A stretch of 64,000 bases of DNA. It comes from Azadirachta indica. Its lineage: Eukaryota > Streptophyta > Magnoliopsida > Sapindales > Meliaceae. Positions 1-10,654 of the stretch are shown here, in pieces. How positions within the stretch are numbered: the first letter of the stretch is position 1; every line of letters starts with the position of its first letter. The notes below the pieces were generated by a model. That model was not told where the DNA came from and did no database searches. It saw only the letters and a list, made by a program, of their open reading frames with translations. The translations under genes were made by a program, and so were the position numbers. Location of the stretch: the NCBI GenBank assembly GCA_022749755.1, contig CM040442.1:12126457-12190456 (forward strand), in the 5' to 3' direction.

Positions 1-732
1 CTCATTAATTCTTTCTCATCTTCCTAAAACTTAATAAACTTTTGTTCTGCTTCATGTGAAATGAATTTTCTCTTGTCAAAAGATGATGAAGCTTGTGAAG
101 AACTACCCCTTTTTGGTGCCATTTTTGCTCTAAATGTTCTTTCAGCAATTTACCGAACACTGGGAATGCACACTTTTTCTACCCCCTTTCTTGCACTTGA
201 AACCACTTGTTCTAAATTCCTTTCACTCGTAAAACACTCTCAAAGTGTTTCCTAACTATTAAACTTAAGATTTCTACGCTAAACTCACTCAAATATTTTG
301 TCGAACACTTGGCGTGCACTTTTGTTAGCCCACCCAATTTCAACTTCAACTTTTTAATTTTCACCCAAAATTTGGCACCATTAAGACATACACTTCTAAA
401 ATAACAATAAATCTACAACACCCACTATAAATCTCACTAAATTCAACAACCCAACACTCCTACCTTCCATAAAAGTTCCACAATTCCAACTCTCACCATA
501 AGTTCAACTCAAAGGACAAAGTTGGATACAAGTAGACTTACTTGACTGCATTGTGAAAGTCCTTAATATTGGGGTCGAATTCTTTGTATTGAACACAATT
601 TTCCAAATGCTACAATGTTGAGGAATTTTGGGTCTTTTGATGTTTGGATAGGTAGTGGTTTGTTGGGTGGGTTTTAAACTTGGAAGTGTACTTAGTTTTG
701 AGAAAGAGTGAGTGTGGAAGGAAATTTAAATG
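1..732. other. No gene recognised; 3' side of a gypsy remnant
   Basis: No reading frame here resembles a known protein. On the minus strand this stretch lies beyond the end of the gypsy pol fragment at 1359-1748, so it could be the untranslated tail of that element or older unrelated DNA. I see no convincing LTR terminus. Confidence 0.4.
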
Positions 733-1106
733 TATGGTGGCAATGTGAGTATTCGCAATGAAGAAGTAAATCAAAATTATGGAAGAAACACAAAGCTAAT
801 TGAAGCAATAAGTAAGGAAAAACAAACAAAGCAGGTTTTTTTTCCTTTTTTTCAAAATAAAAGGGTCGCACTATGGTTGGGCGCAGCCACGCCATTGATT
901 CTGTCAACAATGTAAATTCATTCGGCATATTTTAATTGAACCCCTTTACTTTTAATTATTTTGAATTTAAATCTTTATTTTGATATTGTTATATTTTAGT
1001 TCTCATTTGATTGCATTTTGGTCCTTAAGAATAAAATTTTGTGATTTCCACAAATGGCTAGCAAACATGTTTTTATGCTCCGTTTTCATGTCTTTTATGT
1101 CAAAAC
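733..1106. repeat. Direct repeat copy 1, possible LTR remnant
   Basis: About 370 bp aligns by eye with 1859-2263 in the same orientation. Shared blocks are 'gcaatgaagaagt', 'ccattgattctg', 'ttttaattattttgaattt' and 'tttgattgcattttgg'. The two copies bracket the gypsy pol end at 1359-1748, which would fit degraded LTRs of an internally deleted element. I could not define TG...CA ends or a target duplication, so the LTR reading is inference. Confidence 0.5.
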
Positions 1107-1288
1107 AAGTTAACACTCGTAAGCTTAATATTTGCTTGTTCTCGAGCAAAGGAAAAATTTTCTACATGCTACTCCCAAGCATTGACAATATCTCCACCTG
1201 CATAAAAGCACAAAAATTAGTAAACAATAATTAAAACAAGATACTGTAACTGAAATAAAAATTTAACTAAACAAAATGTATAAAACTT

Positions 1289-1310
1289 GGGTTGCCTCCC
1301 AAGAAGCGCT
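1289..1310 (-). other. Conserved post-pol motif of plant gypsy elements
   Basis: The plus-strand string 'gttgcctcccaagaagcgc' sits just past the pol end. From general knowledge, near-identical wording follows pol in many Athila/Tat-type plant gypsy elements. It supports the assignment of the neighbouring pol fragment; its function is not known to me. Confidence 0.55.
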
Positions 1311-1358
1311 AAGTTTAATATTTTCAGCCGGACAGAGTACTTTCATAACCAAAAACAA

Positions 1359-1748
1359 TCACACGCTAGCCAAAATGATAATAGTCTTGCATTGCTCAAG
1401 CTCATTTTCCATATAGTGCTTCAACTGTTGTCTATCCATGGTAGTTGTTCCTTTAGTTTCATGTTGAATTTCAACTGCACTATAGGAAAACACCCGAACC
1501 ACTGTAAAAAGACCTGACCATTTAGAGCAAAATTTTTTGAGAAAGAGCCGAAGACGAGAATTGTACAATAAAACCTTTTGACCAACCTCAAATTTTTGCT
1601 TCAATATGTATTTGTCATGCCATTTCTTTGCACACTCCTTGTAAATTATTGCATTCTCATATGCTTCATTTTGAAATTCTTCCATTTTATTTAGTTGTAG
1701 TAACCTCTTCTCCCCTGCGGCCTTCATGCCAAAATTGAGGACTTTCAT
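1359..1748 (-). pseudogene. Ty3/gypsy (Athila/Tat-like) pol, integrase C-terminal end
   Basis: A 129-codon open stretch matches the integrase C-terminal region of plant Athila/Tat-type gypsy polyproteins. Visible motifs in order are RLLQLNKMEEF, the AYENA...YKE block, KKWHDKYI, the GQKVLLYNSRLRLF block (family form usually GQ.VLLFNSRL.LFPGKL), SKWSGLFTVV, and a terminal QLKHY. In the intact element this part helps integrase bind DNA. Reverse transcriptase, RNase H and the integrase core are absent upstream, so this is a truncated fragment. It lies between two direct repeats (733-1106 and 1859-2263) that may be its LTR remnants. Confidence in the family is high; the lineage is less certain. 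Confidence 0.8.
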
Positions 1749-1858
1749 AGCCTAATATGCTTTGTGTTAAAGCTCAATTGTAAGATGACAGGCTTTTTCA
1801 TAAACCAATTTGTAAGAAGATATTCTGATGGGAGTTTTGAATACTGTGCAATAGGCCC

Positions 1859-2263
1859 AATATAGTAGCAATATGAGTCTTTGCAATGAAGAAGTCATTC
1901 AAAATTGTGGAAGAAATACAAAAACAATTGAAAATAAGCAAGGAAAAACAAATAAGGGAGAGAGGGTTATCTTTTGTCCATTTTTTTTTAAAACAAAGGG
2001 GGAAGTAGTCACATGGGCACTGAGGAGGTAGAAGGCATGGCGCGGCAGCGCCATTGATTCTGCCAAGAAAGGCAATTCATGCGATATATTTCAATTAAAC
2101 TCTCTTACTTTTAATTATTTTGAATTTGGATATCTATTTTGATATTTTTTCATTTTAGGCCTCATTTGCTTGCATTTTGGTTCCCAAAAATAAAATTTTG
2201 TGATTTCTATGGATGGCTAGCGAACTTACTTTTATGCTCTGTTTTCATATTTTTTATGTCAAA
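1859..2263. repeat. Direct repeat copy 2, possible LTR remnant
   Basis: Partner of 733-1106 on the other side of the gypsy pol fragment. It runs directly into composite element A; its last bases ('taataaag...aaaatag') also resemble the start of copy B near 56328. Confidence 0.5.
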
Positions 2264-2949
2264 ATTAATAAAGAAAATAGGTCAAATTAAATTGTTATTT
2301 TATACTTAATAGTGCGTCTCTTCTATTAAAAGATCTCATCAATTAAAAAATGGAGGCTTTTAACTTGTAGTCCTGCTTGTAGTCCTGCTTGTAGTACAAA
2401 AAATTGTAAGTATAAATTTCCAACAACTAGAAATTTTTTGTTTGCACAACGTGTCTAATTTTTAGCAACTATGAGTGATATATCGCGGTTTCAATCATTT
2501 GTTAGGAAGAGTTATCTTAGAAAAAGAGGATGATTAGTGATTGATGACAAGACTGATATATTGGCACAATTTGGGGAAAGGTGTGAATAAAAACACAAGG
2601 CTACAAGGGGTGGGGAAGTTTATAAGCCTTTTGAGGTTTTTTAATACTCTTGATGGCAATGATTTTTATAAGTGGGAAAGTAGGCTTTACGACTAAAGGT
2701 TTACTAAAGTTAATGGCTAGTTGGAACAATTACATAAACTTTTAAACATAACAACAAAATAATCTTCAGTCACAAGTTTAAGTGCACAAAGTTTTTCTAT
2801 GAAGCAAATGAAAATGTAGAGGCCGTGGAAGAGCAAAGACCTAAGAAAGGGCACAATGAAAAGGTTGAAGAGGAGCATCTGATCGATTTAGAATCTTTGG
2901 TATATGAGATGTGTTATTTTCGTTTCTCTTACCAACTTAATTTATTTTT

Positions 2950-3367
2950 TTTAATTCATGCAATATATATTTGTTTGTTGGTATTGTAGGCAAAAAAGGC
3001 ATATACAAATAAGGGAAAAGTAGGTTCACAGCTACAACAAAATACAACAAAAAGGATGGTTTTTAAAACCTCTGTGAAACATGTAGATACCAAAAAGATG
3101 GTTTTTAAAACTTGTGTGAAACATGTAAATACCACACATAAAACAATAGTTGAAATAAGCCGACCAAGCTTTAAGAAAATCTGCAAAAGTCTAGTCAATG
3201 CCAAGAAATGTACAAAACAAATGATATCAATGCGAAGAACAAGAAATGTAGGGATTATGCATATGAAAAGGGATCTAATGATGGAGATGTTTGCGAAGAT
3301 GTGCAATCATTTATTATTGACTGATAAGGCTATTCCATATATATTAGAAGATGATATATATGGATAA
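2950..3367 (+). pseudogene. Unidentified exon-like ORF, palindrome left arm
   Basis: About 100 codons are open from 3056, with a basic, Lys-rich composition and an internal duplication (a 'MVFKT..VKHV' motif occurs twice). The right palindrome arm, read on minus from 3665 to 3376, gives a related peptide with stops (VKHVDTTHKTIAQIS, then a KKGSRDGDV-type segment). A pyrimidine stretch followed by 'attgtag' at 2980-2989 could be a splice acceptor. I do not recognise the family. A small DNA-binding accessory protein of a CACTA element would fit the context, but that is a guess. Confidence 0.35.
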
Positions 3368-3375
3368 AATGTCAT

Positions 3376-3665
3376 CTATATATGTCATCGTCTAATATAT
3401 ATGAAATAGCCTTATTAACCGACTAGTCGCACATTCTACAAACATCTCCATCTCTAGATCCCTTTTTATATACATAATCTCTACATTTCTTGTCCTCCAC
3501 ATTGGTATCACTTTTTTGCACGTTCATTGGCTTTTATCGGACTTTTACAGGTTTTTTTAGGCTTGATGGGCTTATTTGAGCTATTGTTTTATGTGTGGTA
3601 TCTACGTGTTTCACAAGAGTTTCAAAACCTACTTTTCTATTATTTGCAGCTGCCTTTTTCGCCTT
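3376..3665 (-). pseudogene. Inverted copy of the unidentified exon
   Basis: On the minus strand this repeats the peptide encoded at 2990-3367, but with at least two stop codons. Upstream on the same strand (about 4020-3740) lies an acidic Glu/Lys-rich stretch with EEEHVIDLESL, matched by EEELVINLESL in copy B (57209-57463, minus). The shared peptide indicates a once coding gene of unknown function, probably two exons separated by a short AT-rich intron. Confidence 0.4.
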
Positions 3666-4023
3666 TAATACTAACCACAAATTTATAATGAATTAATTAA
3701 AAACATAAATTAGGTTGATATGATAAACATATATATAAAACATATTATATATCAAAGATTCTAAATCGATCACATGCTCCTCCTCCTCAACCTTTTCATC
3801 ATCCCCTCTCCTAGGTCTTTCTTGTTACTCGACCTATATGTTTTTAACTCCTTTACAAAAACTTTTGTGCACTTGAACTTGAGATTAAAGATTGTTTCGG
3901 TGTTATTTTTAAATGTTTTCGAAATTGTACCAACATGTCATTAACTTTAGCAAATCTTTGGTCATAAAGCCTTCTTTTAGTATAGTGCTTCTATTCACAC
4001 TTTTCCACAATGATTATGCCAAT

Positions 4024-4345
4024 ATGTAGAGGTGGTAAACAAAGTAGGTCAGCCTGTGAAATTCAAGTCCAAGTGAGCTCACGTTTTAGGCTAGCCTAGG
4101 CTGGCACAGTAATCGTGACCAGGTCAAGTTGAGCTTACTTTAGATTTTATGAGCCTAGCACAACTCTTTAAACTTGGCCCACATTGGTCATGATGGGCTT
4201 GTGCTTGGGCCAGCCCGTGGGTTGTGCCGAGCCTATGCTTGGGTCGGGACATGGGTCGTAGTTAGACTAGCCTGCAGGCCCCTTTGACTTGGTTAGGCCC
4301 TTGGCTCAGCTCGCCTGTGGGTCCATTTTACTTAGTCCATTAGGA
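4024..4345. repeat. GGCCCA/GGGCTTG-rich stretch, possible hAT-like terminus
   Basis: An island rich in 'gggccagcccgtggg'-type words begins with 'tagaggtggtaaac'. Plant hAT-derived elements often begin with a sequence of the form 'CAGGGGTGG.AA', followed by GGGCC-rich subterminal repeats. Copy B has a shorter version at 57618-57720. Without clear inverted termini or an 8-bp target duplication the hAT label is weak. Confidence 0.3.
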
Positions 4346-4359
4346 TTTTGTAAATAAAT

Positions 4360-6480
4360 AAAAAAATCCAACATTAAGCAAAATCGAACACATGAGACCA
4401 ATAGACAATTAAATTGCCACTGGCTAACATTTAGTTATTAAATTATATAAATGAATTATATTTAATGCTTAGTTAAGTATTATAAAATTATTATATTAAA
4501 AAATAATTTTATTATATCCAAATTTTATAACTATTATTATCATTAATAATATTCTAATTATAATTTTACTTTTAACAATTATTTAAAATAATTTTAAAAT
4601 ATTATATAGATATAAAATAAGTTTATAATCTAAATTATTTTAGTTAAAAAATTACTCTATAAAATATCAAATTCTCCAAAATGAAGAATATACTGATCAA
4701 AATCTCAATATCACAAAAATTAATACTAAAAGCTAATAAAATCATAATATAAAAATTTTTGTATATAATATTAATAATTATCTAAGTAATTTATATTTGT
4801 GAAAAATATTGTTACTTAAATCGATAACGAGTGATTATGAAGAAAAGATAGAATGGTGGGGCTTTAAAAATTACTCATGATTATTTTTAGATTTAGGATT
4901 TAAAAATTTACATAATAATTTAATTTTACAATGATCTCTATTAAACTTAATATAAATTTTTAGAAAATATTAAATTAATTGAATTAAATAAATATTTAAA
5001 GTATTTAACAAAAATTAACTCTACAATTACAAAATTTTAATTTATTATTAAAAATATGTATCAACAATTTTTAATTTTTAATCAAATATCATAATATAAA
5101 GGAAATTTATTATATTTTGAATAAAAGTATATTAATTTTTTATACGTGAAATCACTAATTCACATATCATCAAGGTAACATAATAAATATAAATATTTAA
5201 TTTTTTCACAAAATAATTAATGAAAATAAAATAATTGATAATAATAATCAATTCATAAAAATCATCAAGTTAATAATCAACAATTATTATTTATTAATCA
5301 CAAATAAAATATAGTAATTTAATATTATATCTAAAAATTAAGTAAAAGTAATAACTAATTACATTTAGATTATAACTTAACTAAAAGTTCTAAATATTCG
5401 TATTGACATATAAAATGAGAAATATATAATATGATATCAGTCATAATTAGTTATTTGTATAAATATTATTTTATTAATAATCACAATTAGAACATAGTAA
5501 TTTAATATTATTATAATCAATGAAACATTATAATCATATCAATACGTAAATATTTTAAAGTAAAATTTCTAAATCAAAGCAAATTTCAAAATTAAAACCA
5601 ATAACCATTTGAGTTATTTGACCATTAAGTTAGGTTCTAGAGCACAAAAACAATGCAAATTATAAAATTATAATTTAATCAAGTAAGTCTTTCATAATTA
5701 TTTACACATTTTCAATTTAACCAATCTTACAATTTTTTAAATTTATTTTCTTAACAAAGAAATTTTCCAAAATAATAAAAAGCTAACAAAATTAAATAAT
5801 TTTTAATAATTAGAACAATAGGTTTTGATAAAAAATTTATGTCAAAGAAAATAATCATTAATCAATTTGCTATTAAATAATTTTGTTATTTAGTAAATAA
5901 AATATTTTTCCACAAAATTATCAAAAAATAAAAAAAAACTCTAAGATTTATTTATTTTTCTATTTATGTAGGATTGAATTTCTGTTAAATGCTAGAAATA
6001 TGTAATCAAGTCAAGAAATTTAATCCTTTAAATAAGTTTGGTGATACTTAAGATTTTGTCAACATAATATTTATTTTTGAGAATTTTATATTATATATAT
6101 ATATATATATAATTCAGATTTAATTATTTATATATAATATAAATTATTGACTTAATGTTAAATAACAAAAATTATGTATATATAATTAAATATATTTTTG
6201 AAAATTTTGAAAATTAACTATTTTAAAAAATAATTATATTTCTAGTCAAACTTATTTTATTAAAATTAAAAAATTATAATATTAAAATATAGTTGTTGTT
6301 CCTTCAAATAATTATTGAGGAAATAATTATAATAAAATTATATTTAAATCATGTCAGAATTAAAATTAAGCTTAGATTATATAATTATTTTACGTTAATA
6401 ATAACGATTCAAAAATAAAATTTTTAATAATAAATTACATATGTATACCTTGTTAAGTAAATTGTATTTAGAAGCTTTTA
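4360..6480. repeat. AT-rich noncoding block shared with copy B
   Basis: About 2.1 kb of very AT-rich DNA with no credible ORF. It aligns almost throughout with 57790-59870 (for example 'ttataactattattatcattaataatattctaa' and 'gaattatttgaaggaac'-like words in both). A (TA)n run lies at about 6090-6110. It appears to be an internal untranslated spacer of the composite element. Confidence 0.7.
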
Positions 6481-6483
6481 CTG

Positions 6484-6555
6484 TTAAAGTATTGTTAGCT
6501 CGGTGGTGTGGTTGTTTTCCGGTTCTTTCAAGCCCTGGATTCGAGCTACGTTAAC
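6484..6555 (+). other. tRNA-promoter-like segment (SINE candidate)
   Basis: 'tagctcggtgg' resembles an RNA polymerase III A box and 'ggattcgagct', about 40 bases on, resembles a B box. Copy B keeps only the A-box-like part ('gttagcctagtggtaagg' at 59873). No full tRNA cloverleaf can be drawn and no poly(A) tail is visible, so this is a weak SINE candidate. Confidence 0.25.
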
Positions 6556-6584
6556 AACAATTAAATGTCTTTTATGTCAACTAC

Positions 6585-6652
6585 AATCGCTGAAAATTAG
6601 AAACATTGTGCGAAAAATTTTCTAGTTGTTGGAAATTTATACTTCTCTGCAA
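6585..6652 (-). repeat. Short inverted fragment matching 2395-2466
   Basis: The reverse complement of these roughly 65 bases matches 2395-2466 (shared words 'tataaatttccaacaactag' and 'gcacaa'). It lies in the segment present in A but missing from B. It may be a terminal inverted repeat of a larger nested element or a filler fragment. Confidence 0.45.
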
Positions 6653-6979
6653 AAGCTGTTTCTACACACTGCAAACAGTCAATATAAAAATTTCTCAAGC
6701 TTAAGCAAATAAATTTATTTGCAAGTAAGGCATAACTAATGTTCTCAAAACCACACTGAATCCAAGGACAATAAAACACAAACACAACATAAGAATGTGG
6801 ATTCGAATACTGTTGTATAATTAGTAGAGTTCATTGTATAAATCTTGTTCAATAAAATAAAGTGTTTACTTTACCATGTTATAATTAGATCAAATCTTAA
6901 AATAAATAAAAAACTACTTAAAGTATCGAAGAATAAACCTAATTATAATGACAACATGATAATATTTAATTACAAATAC

Positions 6980-7245
6980 ACCTCAGAAACCCGAAACTGG
7001 AGTTGTGACTTTTACTTCATTGTTGAGATACCCAGATGCCACCAAAGTAGCCTAAACCTAAGACTAGGAGCCGAGGCTTTCTCACTCCAACATCATGGTG
7101 CCCAGATGCCATTAATATAGCCTAAACCCGAGGCTAGCCATTGCGGCTTTCACCTTAGCACTGCGGCTTCCAGATGCCACCAAAGTACCTTAAACTCGAG
7201 ATTGGAAATCTTGGCCTACACACTCCAACACCGCAATGCTCACAC
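6980..7245 (+). repeat. GC-rich tandem repeat, about 69-bp unit, 3 units
   Basis: The word 'cagatgcca' recurs at 7033, 7103 and 7171 (spacing 70 and 68). Each is followed by an 'aaagtagcctaaacccgaga' block and a 'gcggcttcac' block. Flanking partial units extend to both sides. It is far more GC-rich than its surroundings. Copy B holds five units at 60082-60420. Repeats of this kind near a CACTA transposase gene often serve as transposase-binding subterminal repeats; that role is inference here. Confidence 0.75.
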
Positions 7246-7460
7246 GTACACAAATAAAGGGGCTTGTAAACATGCCAAAGTATTATGTATAGGGACTACA
7301 CAATGATGTCATGAAAGAATCAGTATAATTGGTGCCTTATGTACTTTTGGTCAATTGCTACTTGTTATGTCGGCATTGCAGACTGAAATATAAAGGCCCA
7401 CTTGCTGGAAATCTTGGTGGGTGTCTTCTCTCATGTCTGCTTCTCTCTTAAGTCTCACCA

Positions 7461-7784
7461 TTGCAGATCCCTAAGTTAAAGCCATCACAAAACTACTATG
7501 TTTCTATTAATTTGTTGATAAACTTATTACTGATAAACGTATTACCACTACCAGTTCTCGTAGGCAATGTAGAAGAAAACTGTTGCATTATTAGTGGCAG
7601 TGAACCTCAATTACGGATCTCATATACCACACACGACTTTACCTCCTTCTCACGTGGCCGATACGCGAGCTGTGACCAGCATCAGCCGTCATCAGTTGAG
7701 GTAACTTCGCCGTCTTGCTTGGTCACCTTGATTTTGGTTATGATAATTTCACCTTTTCAAACATATCAACTTTTGTTCTATTAA
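7461..7784 (+). CDS. Leader-like ORF of 107 codons conserved between copies A and B
   Basis: I do not recognise this product. The N-terminal third is hydrophobic and Leu/Ile-rich (LLINLLLINVLPLPV). A polar middle with GNVEENC and THDFTSFSRGRY follows, and the C-terminus is again hydrophobic. Copy B (60649-60966) has a closely similar 105-residue version with no stop. A run of about 75 bases around 7628-7705, including a CACGTG box, looks identical in both copies. The ORF may be real, or it may be the untranslated leader or first exon of the TNP2 transcript downstream: a GT donor-like 'gaggtaact' lies near 7698. Start codon use is uncertain. Confidence 0.35.
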   Translation: MQIPKLKPSQNYYVSINLLINLLLINVLPLPVLVGNVEENCCIISGSEPQLRISYTTHDFTSFSRGRYASCDQHQPSSVEVTSPSCLVTLILVMIISPFQTYQLLFY

Positions 7785-8589
7785 ATTATTTTACAAAAAA
7801 ATTCTGCTTTTATTTTCTTGAAACTTGTTTTAATATTCGATTCTTAAATCAACGAATGTGGGATTTCGTCAATCAAAATCTGAAGTTTAGCAATTTTTGT
7901 GAGGGTTCTTATCATTTTTAATTACTGTCATGTGCGATAAATAGCCTTAAAGAGAATTCGCCAATCCATGCACTTAGATTCACGAAAGTGCTGAAGTTTT
8001 AGAAGTAATGTTAAATCATTGAGAAAGAAAATACCAATTCAAGGGCAAGGATACAAAATAATTGAAATCTAAAAACAAGAGAATCTATGAGAATGAGAAA
8101 ATGGATATCTAATTCAATAACAAGAAAATTAGTTTGCATTTATGTATATATTTTGTCCATATAAAATAAAGCTAAATGAATTGACATAGTTAAGTATATC
8201 TGGCATATGTATATATTGTTTCTTTGTTAATGAAGCCTTTTCCTTTAGAGAAATAAAATAACATAAAATTTTACAGTTAAATAACCTTCGCTTTTAATTG
8301 TTAGTATGTACAATAATTGTTTTTTAAATCTTTTAGTGGCAACTTTTATACAATTACCGTACCTTGTTTTGAAATTTAGCTTCTTGCTTTTTCTATTTAT
8401 TCATAAATATTTATACTTTCAACAAAAATTATACATAATAAAAAATTATTTAAATTTAAGATTTAGAATAGAATAAGTGAAAGTTATGTTTTAGTTCTAG
8501 GTGAGTCTTATTAGTAACTTTACGTTGTTTATTTATATCGATTGTTTTTATGCATTCATTATATCATAGGTAATTTGGTAATTAAAATA

Positions 8590-9170
8590 AGGATGATGTC
8601 AAGTCCTTCATCAACATTGTAAAGAGTCGTGTTTATAGTAAAAATAAGAATAATGATTATGAGGAGGAAGATCAATGTTTAGAAATGTTGCATGATATAC
8701 GTGGGACAATATACATGCACACTAACACAAGTTTAAGGGAATCAAATGATGTTGCAAGACAAATATTACTCATGTATTTGAATCATTATTAGGTACTACT
8801 AAACAAGAAGTATATTGTGGATGTAATAAATTCTTGGCTTTAACTTTCATTGTAAAGTTGATACAACCTTAAAATACTTAATCATTAGAGCAATAAGTCA
8901 TTTTAGCAATAAGTCTTTTGGTATGTTATTGCAATTTTTTAGGGATTTTCTTCCTGATAAATCAAATATTCTAGCTTCATATTATGAGGCTACCAAAATG
9001 TTACGTGACTTAGGATATGAATCTATTCATGCATGTAAGTATGATTGTGTATTATTTTGGAAAGATTATGCTAGTATTGATAAATGTCCCATTTTTTATG
9101 AGCATAGATGTAAACCTGATAATGGGAAAGGTAGAAAGATCCCATATAAGGTATTATAGTATTTTCCATT
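8590..9170 (+). pseudogene. CACTA transposase TNP2, N-terminal part (copy A)
   Basis: Translation gives successive blocks typical of plant TNP2 transposases before the catalytic core: PDKSNILASYYEATKMLRDLGYESIHACKYDCVLFWKDYASIDKCP, followed by a YKPDNGKGRKIPYKVL-type block (family forms: P.SYYEAKK, HACPNDC.L.WK, KIP.KVL.YFPL), seen at 8923-9159 and just beyond. Upstream sequence (8640-8880) encodes a poorly preserved linker with stops, and the transposase-associated zinc-binding domain is partly deleted. The reading ends at the centre of a palindrome; the downstream part resumes at 10655. Only remnants of mobilising function remain. Confidence 0.85.
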
Positions 9171-9174
9171 AAAA

Positions 9175-9842
9175 CGTAGACTTGGACTTCCCAAATGGAT
9201 TGAAACCATCACGTGACATTTCCTTAGCCTTATAATATGAAGCTGGAATATTTGATCCCTCGAGAAGAAAATCCCTGAGAAATTACAATAACATATCAAA
9301 TGACTTATTGCTTCTATTATTGAGTAGTTTAATGTGTATCAACATATGATGGAAGTTAAAACTGAGAATTTATTAAAATTAGGATATGCTTCTTGTTGAG
9401 CAACACTAAATAATGATTCAAATACACTAATATTTGTACTCCCAACATTATTTGATTCCCTTAAACTTGTGTTAGTATGTATGTAAAGTTGCCCCGCATA
9501 TATCATTCAACATTTCTAAACATTCATCATCCTCCTTAAAATCATTGCTCATATTATTTGCATCCTCATTCATACTAGCATTACTAATTTCAATTTAGTC
9601 TCCATCATAAATCCATCATTTTTATCTCCTAGAAAATCCATGTAAGAACAAATGTTGATGGATAATTTCTAAATTAAGGTTCGAGTATTTTGGCAATTTC
9701 GACATGGATAGCGTGTCTAATTTTCACTATCAACATGAGTCTTTGCAATGTTAGTGAAGGACTTAACACTGTCTTTATACTCCTTACACAACTTATTTGA
9801 CAATGAGTTCCAATTTCTATCCATCCCTGATGTCTTGTTAAA
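9175..9842 (-). pseudogene. CACTA transposase TNP2, inverted N-terminal copy
   Basis: On the minus strand, from 9842 towards 9175, this repeats the 5' part of TNP2: the transposase-associated domain (a cysteine pair as in CPCRNC, near 9690-9720), the acidic linker, then the SYYEA...KML and cysteine-containing blocks approaching 9240. It retains about 200 bases of the transposase-associated region that the plus-strand copy at 8640 has lost. Stops and indels break it. It is head-to-head with 8590-9170 and was probably made by inverted duplication. Confidence 0.75.
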
Positions 9843-10654
9843 AAAAACAATTAATCATGATTAGTTATGGATGAATAAATATTTATTTATCGATGATCCT
9901 ATCTCTACCAACTTCCCTAATATAAAAGTTGTCTTATTCCATTAAAAATGCATTTTCCATATGTATATTCATAGGTCACGTGACAAAAATAAATGCATTA
10001 TATCAATAACTATTAACAATTGAAATAGAATAGCTAAAGACTTATTATAGTAATTCCCATAAATCTAATCAATTAAATTGCTTGCAATTGAAAAAGCTAA
10101 ATATAATGCTTTTATCTATGATATGATGGATGCTTAAGAATGATTTAATATAAATAAAATCAATGAAGTTACTAATAACACTCACTTAAAACTAGAACAT
10201 AACTTTCAATTATTATATTCTAAATCCTAAAAATATTTTTTTATTATATATGCTTTTTGTTTAAAATATCAAATTTTTATAAAATAACTAAAAAAGGTAG
10301 GATTTCGAATTGAAAAACAAGATACCGTAATTGTATAAAAGGTTCCACTGAAAGATTGAAAAAATGGTTATTGTTATACTAACAATTAACGGCGAAGGTG
10401 ACTTAAGAGTAAAACTTTATATTATTTTATTTGTCTAGAGGAAAGAGCTTCATTAACAAAGAAACAATATATAAAACATGTCAGATACTATGTCAATTCA
10501 TTTAGCGTTATTTTTATATGGACAATATATATGTATCTAAAAAATAAATGCAAGCTAATTTTCTTATTATTGAATTATATATCCATTTTCTCATTATCAT
10601 AGATTCTTTTGTCTTTAGATTTTAGTTATTTTGTATCCTCGCTCTTGAATTGAG

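Larger units (their letters stand above)
2560..4022. repeat. Large palindrome, head-to-head gene duplication (copy A)
   Basis: The sequence from about 2560 to 3360 reappears in reverse complement from about 3365 to 4020, with almost no spacer. The centre lies near 3362, inside the strings 'tatattagaagatgatatata' and 'tcgtctaatatatat'. Matching landmarks include the 'gttgaagaggagcatctgatcg' region near 2865 against its complement near 3765, and 'accacacataaaacaatag' near 3132 against 3585-3603. Divergence between the arms suggests an old event. Confidence 0.8.

Noticed and set aside
730..928. Overlapping ORFs on both strands at 692-928
   Set aside because: They lie inside the direct repeat, differ in the second repeat copy, and resemble nothing known.
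6484..6555. A functional tRNA gene
   Set aside because: Only box-like words are present; no acceptor or anticodon stem can be formed.
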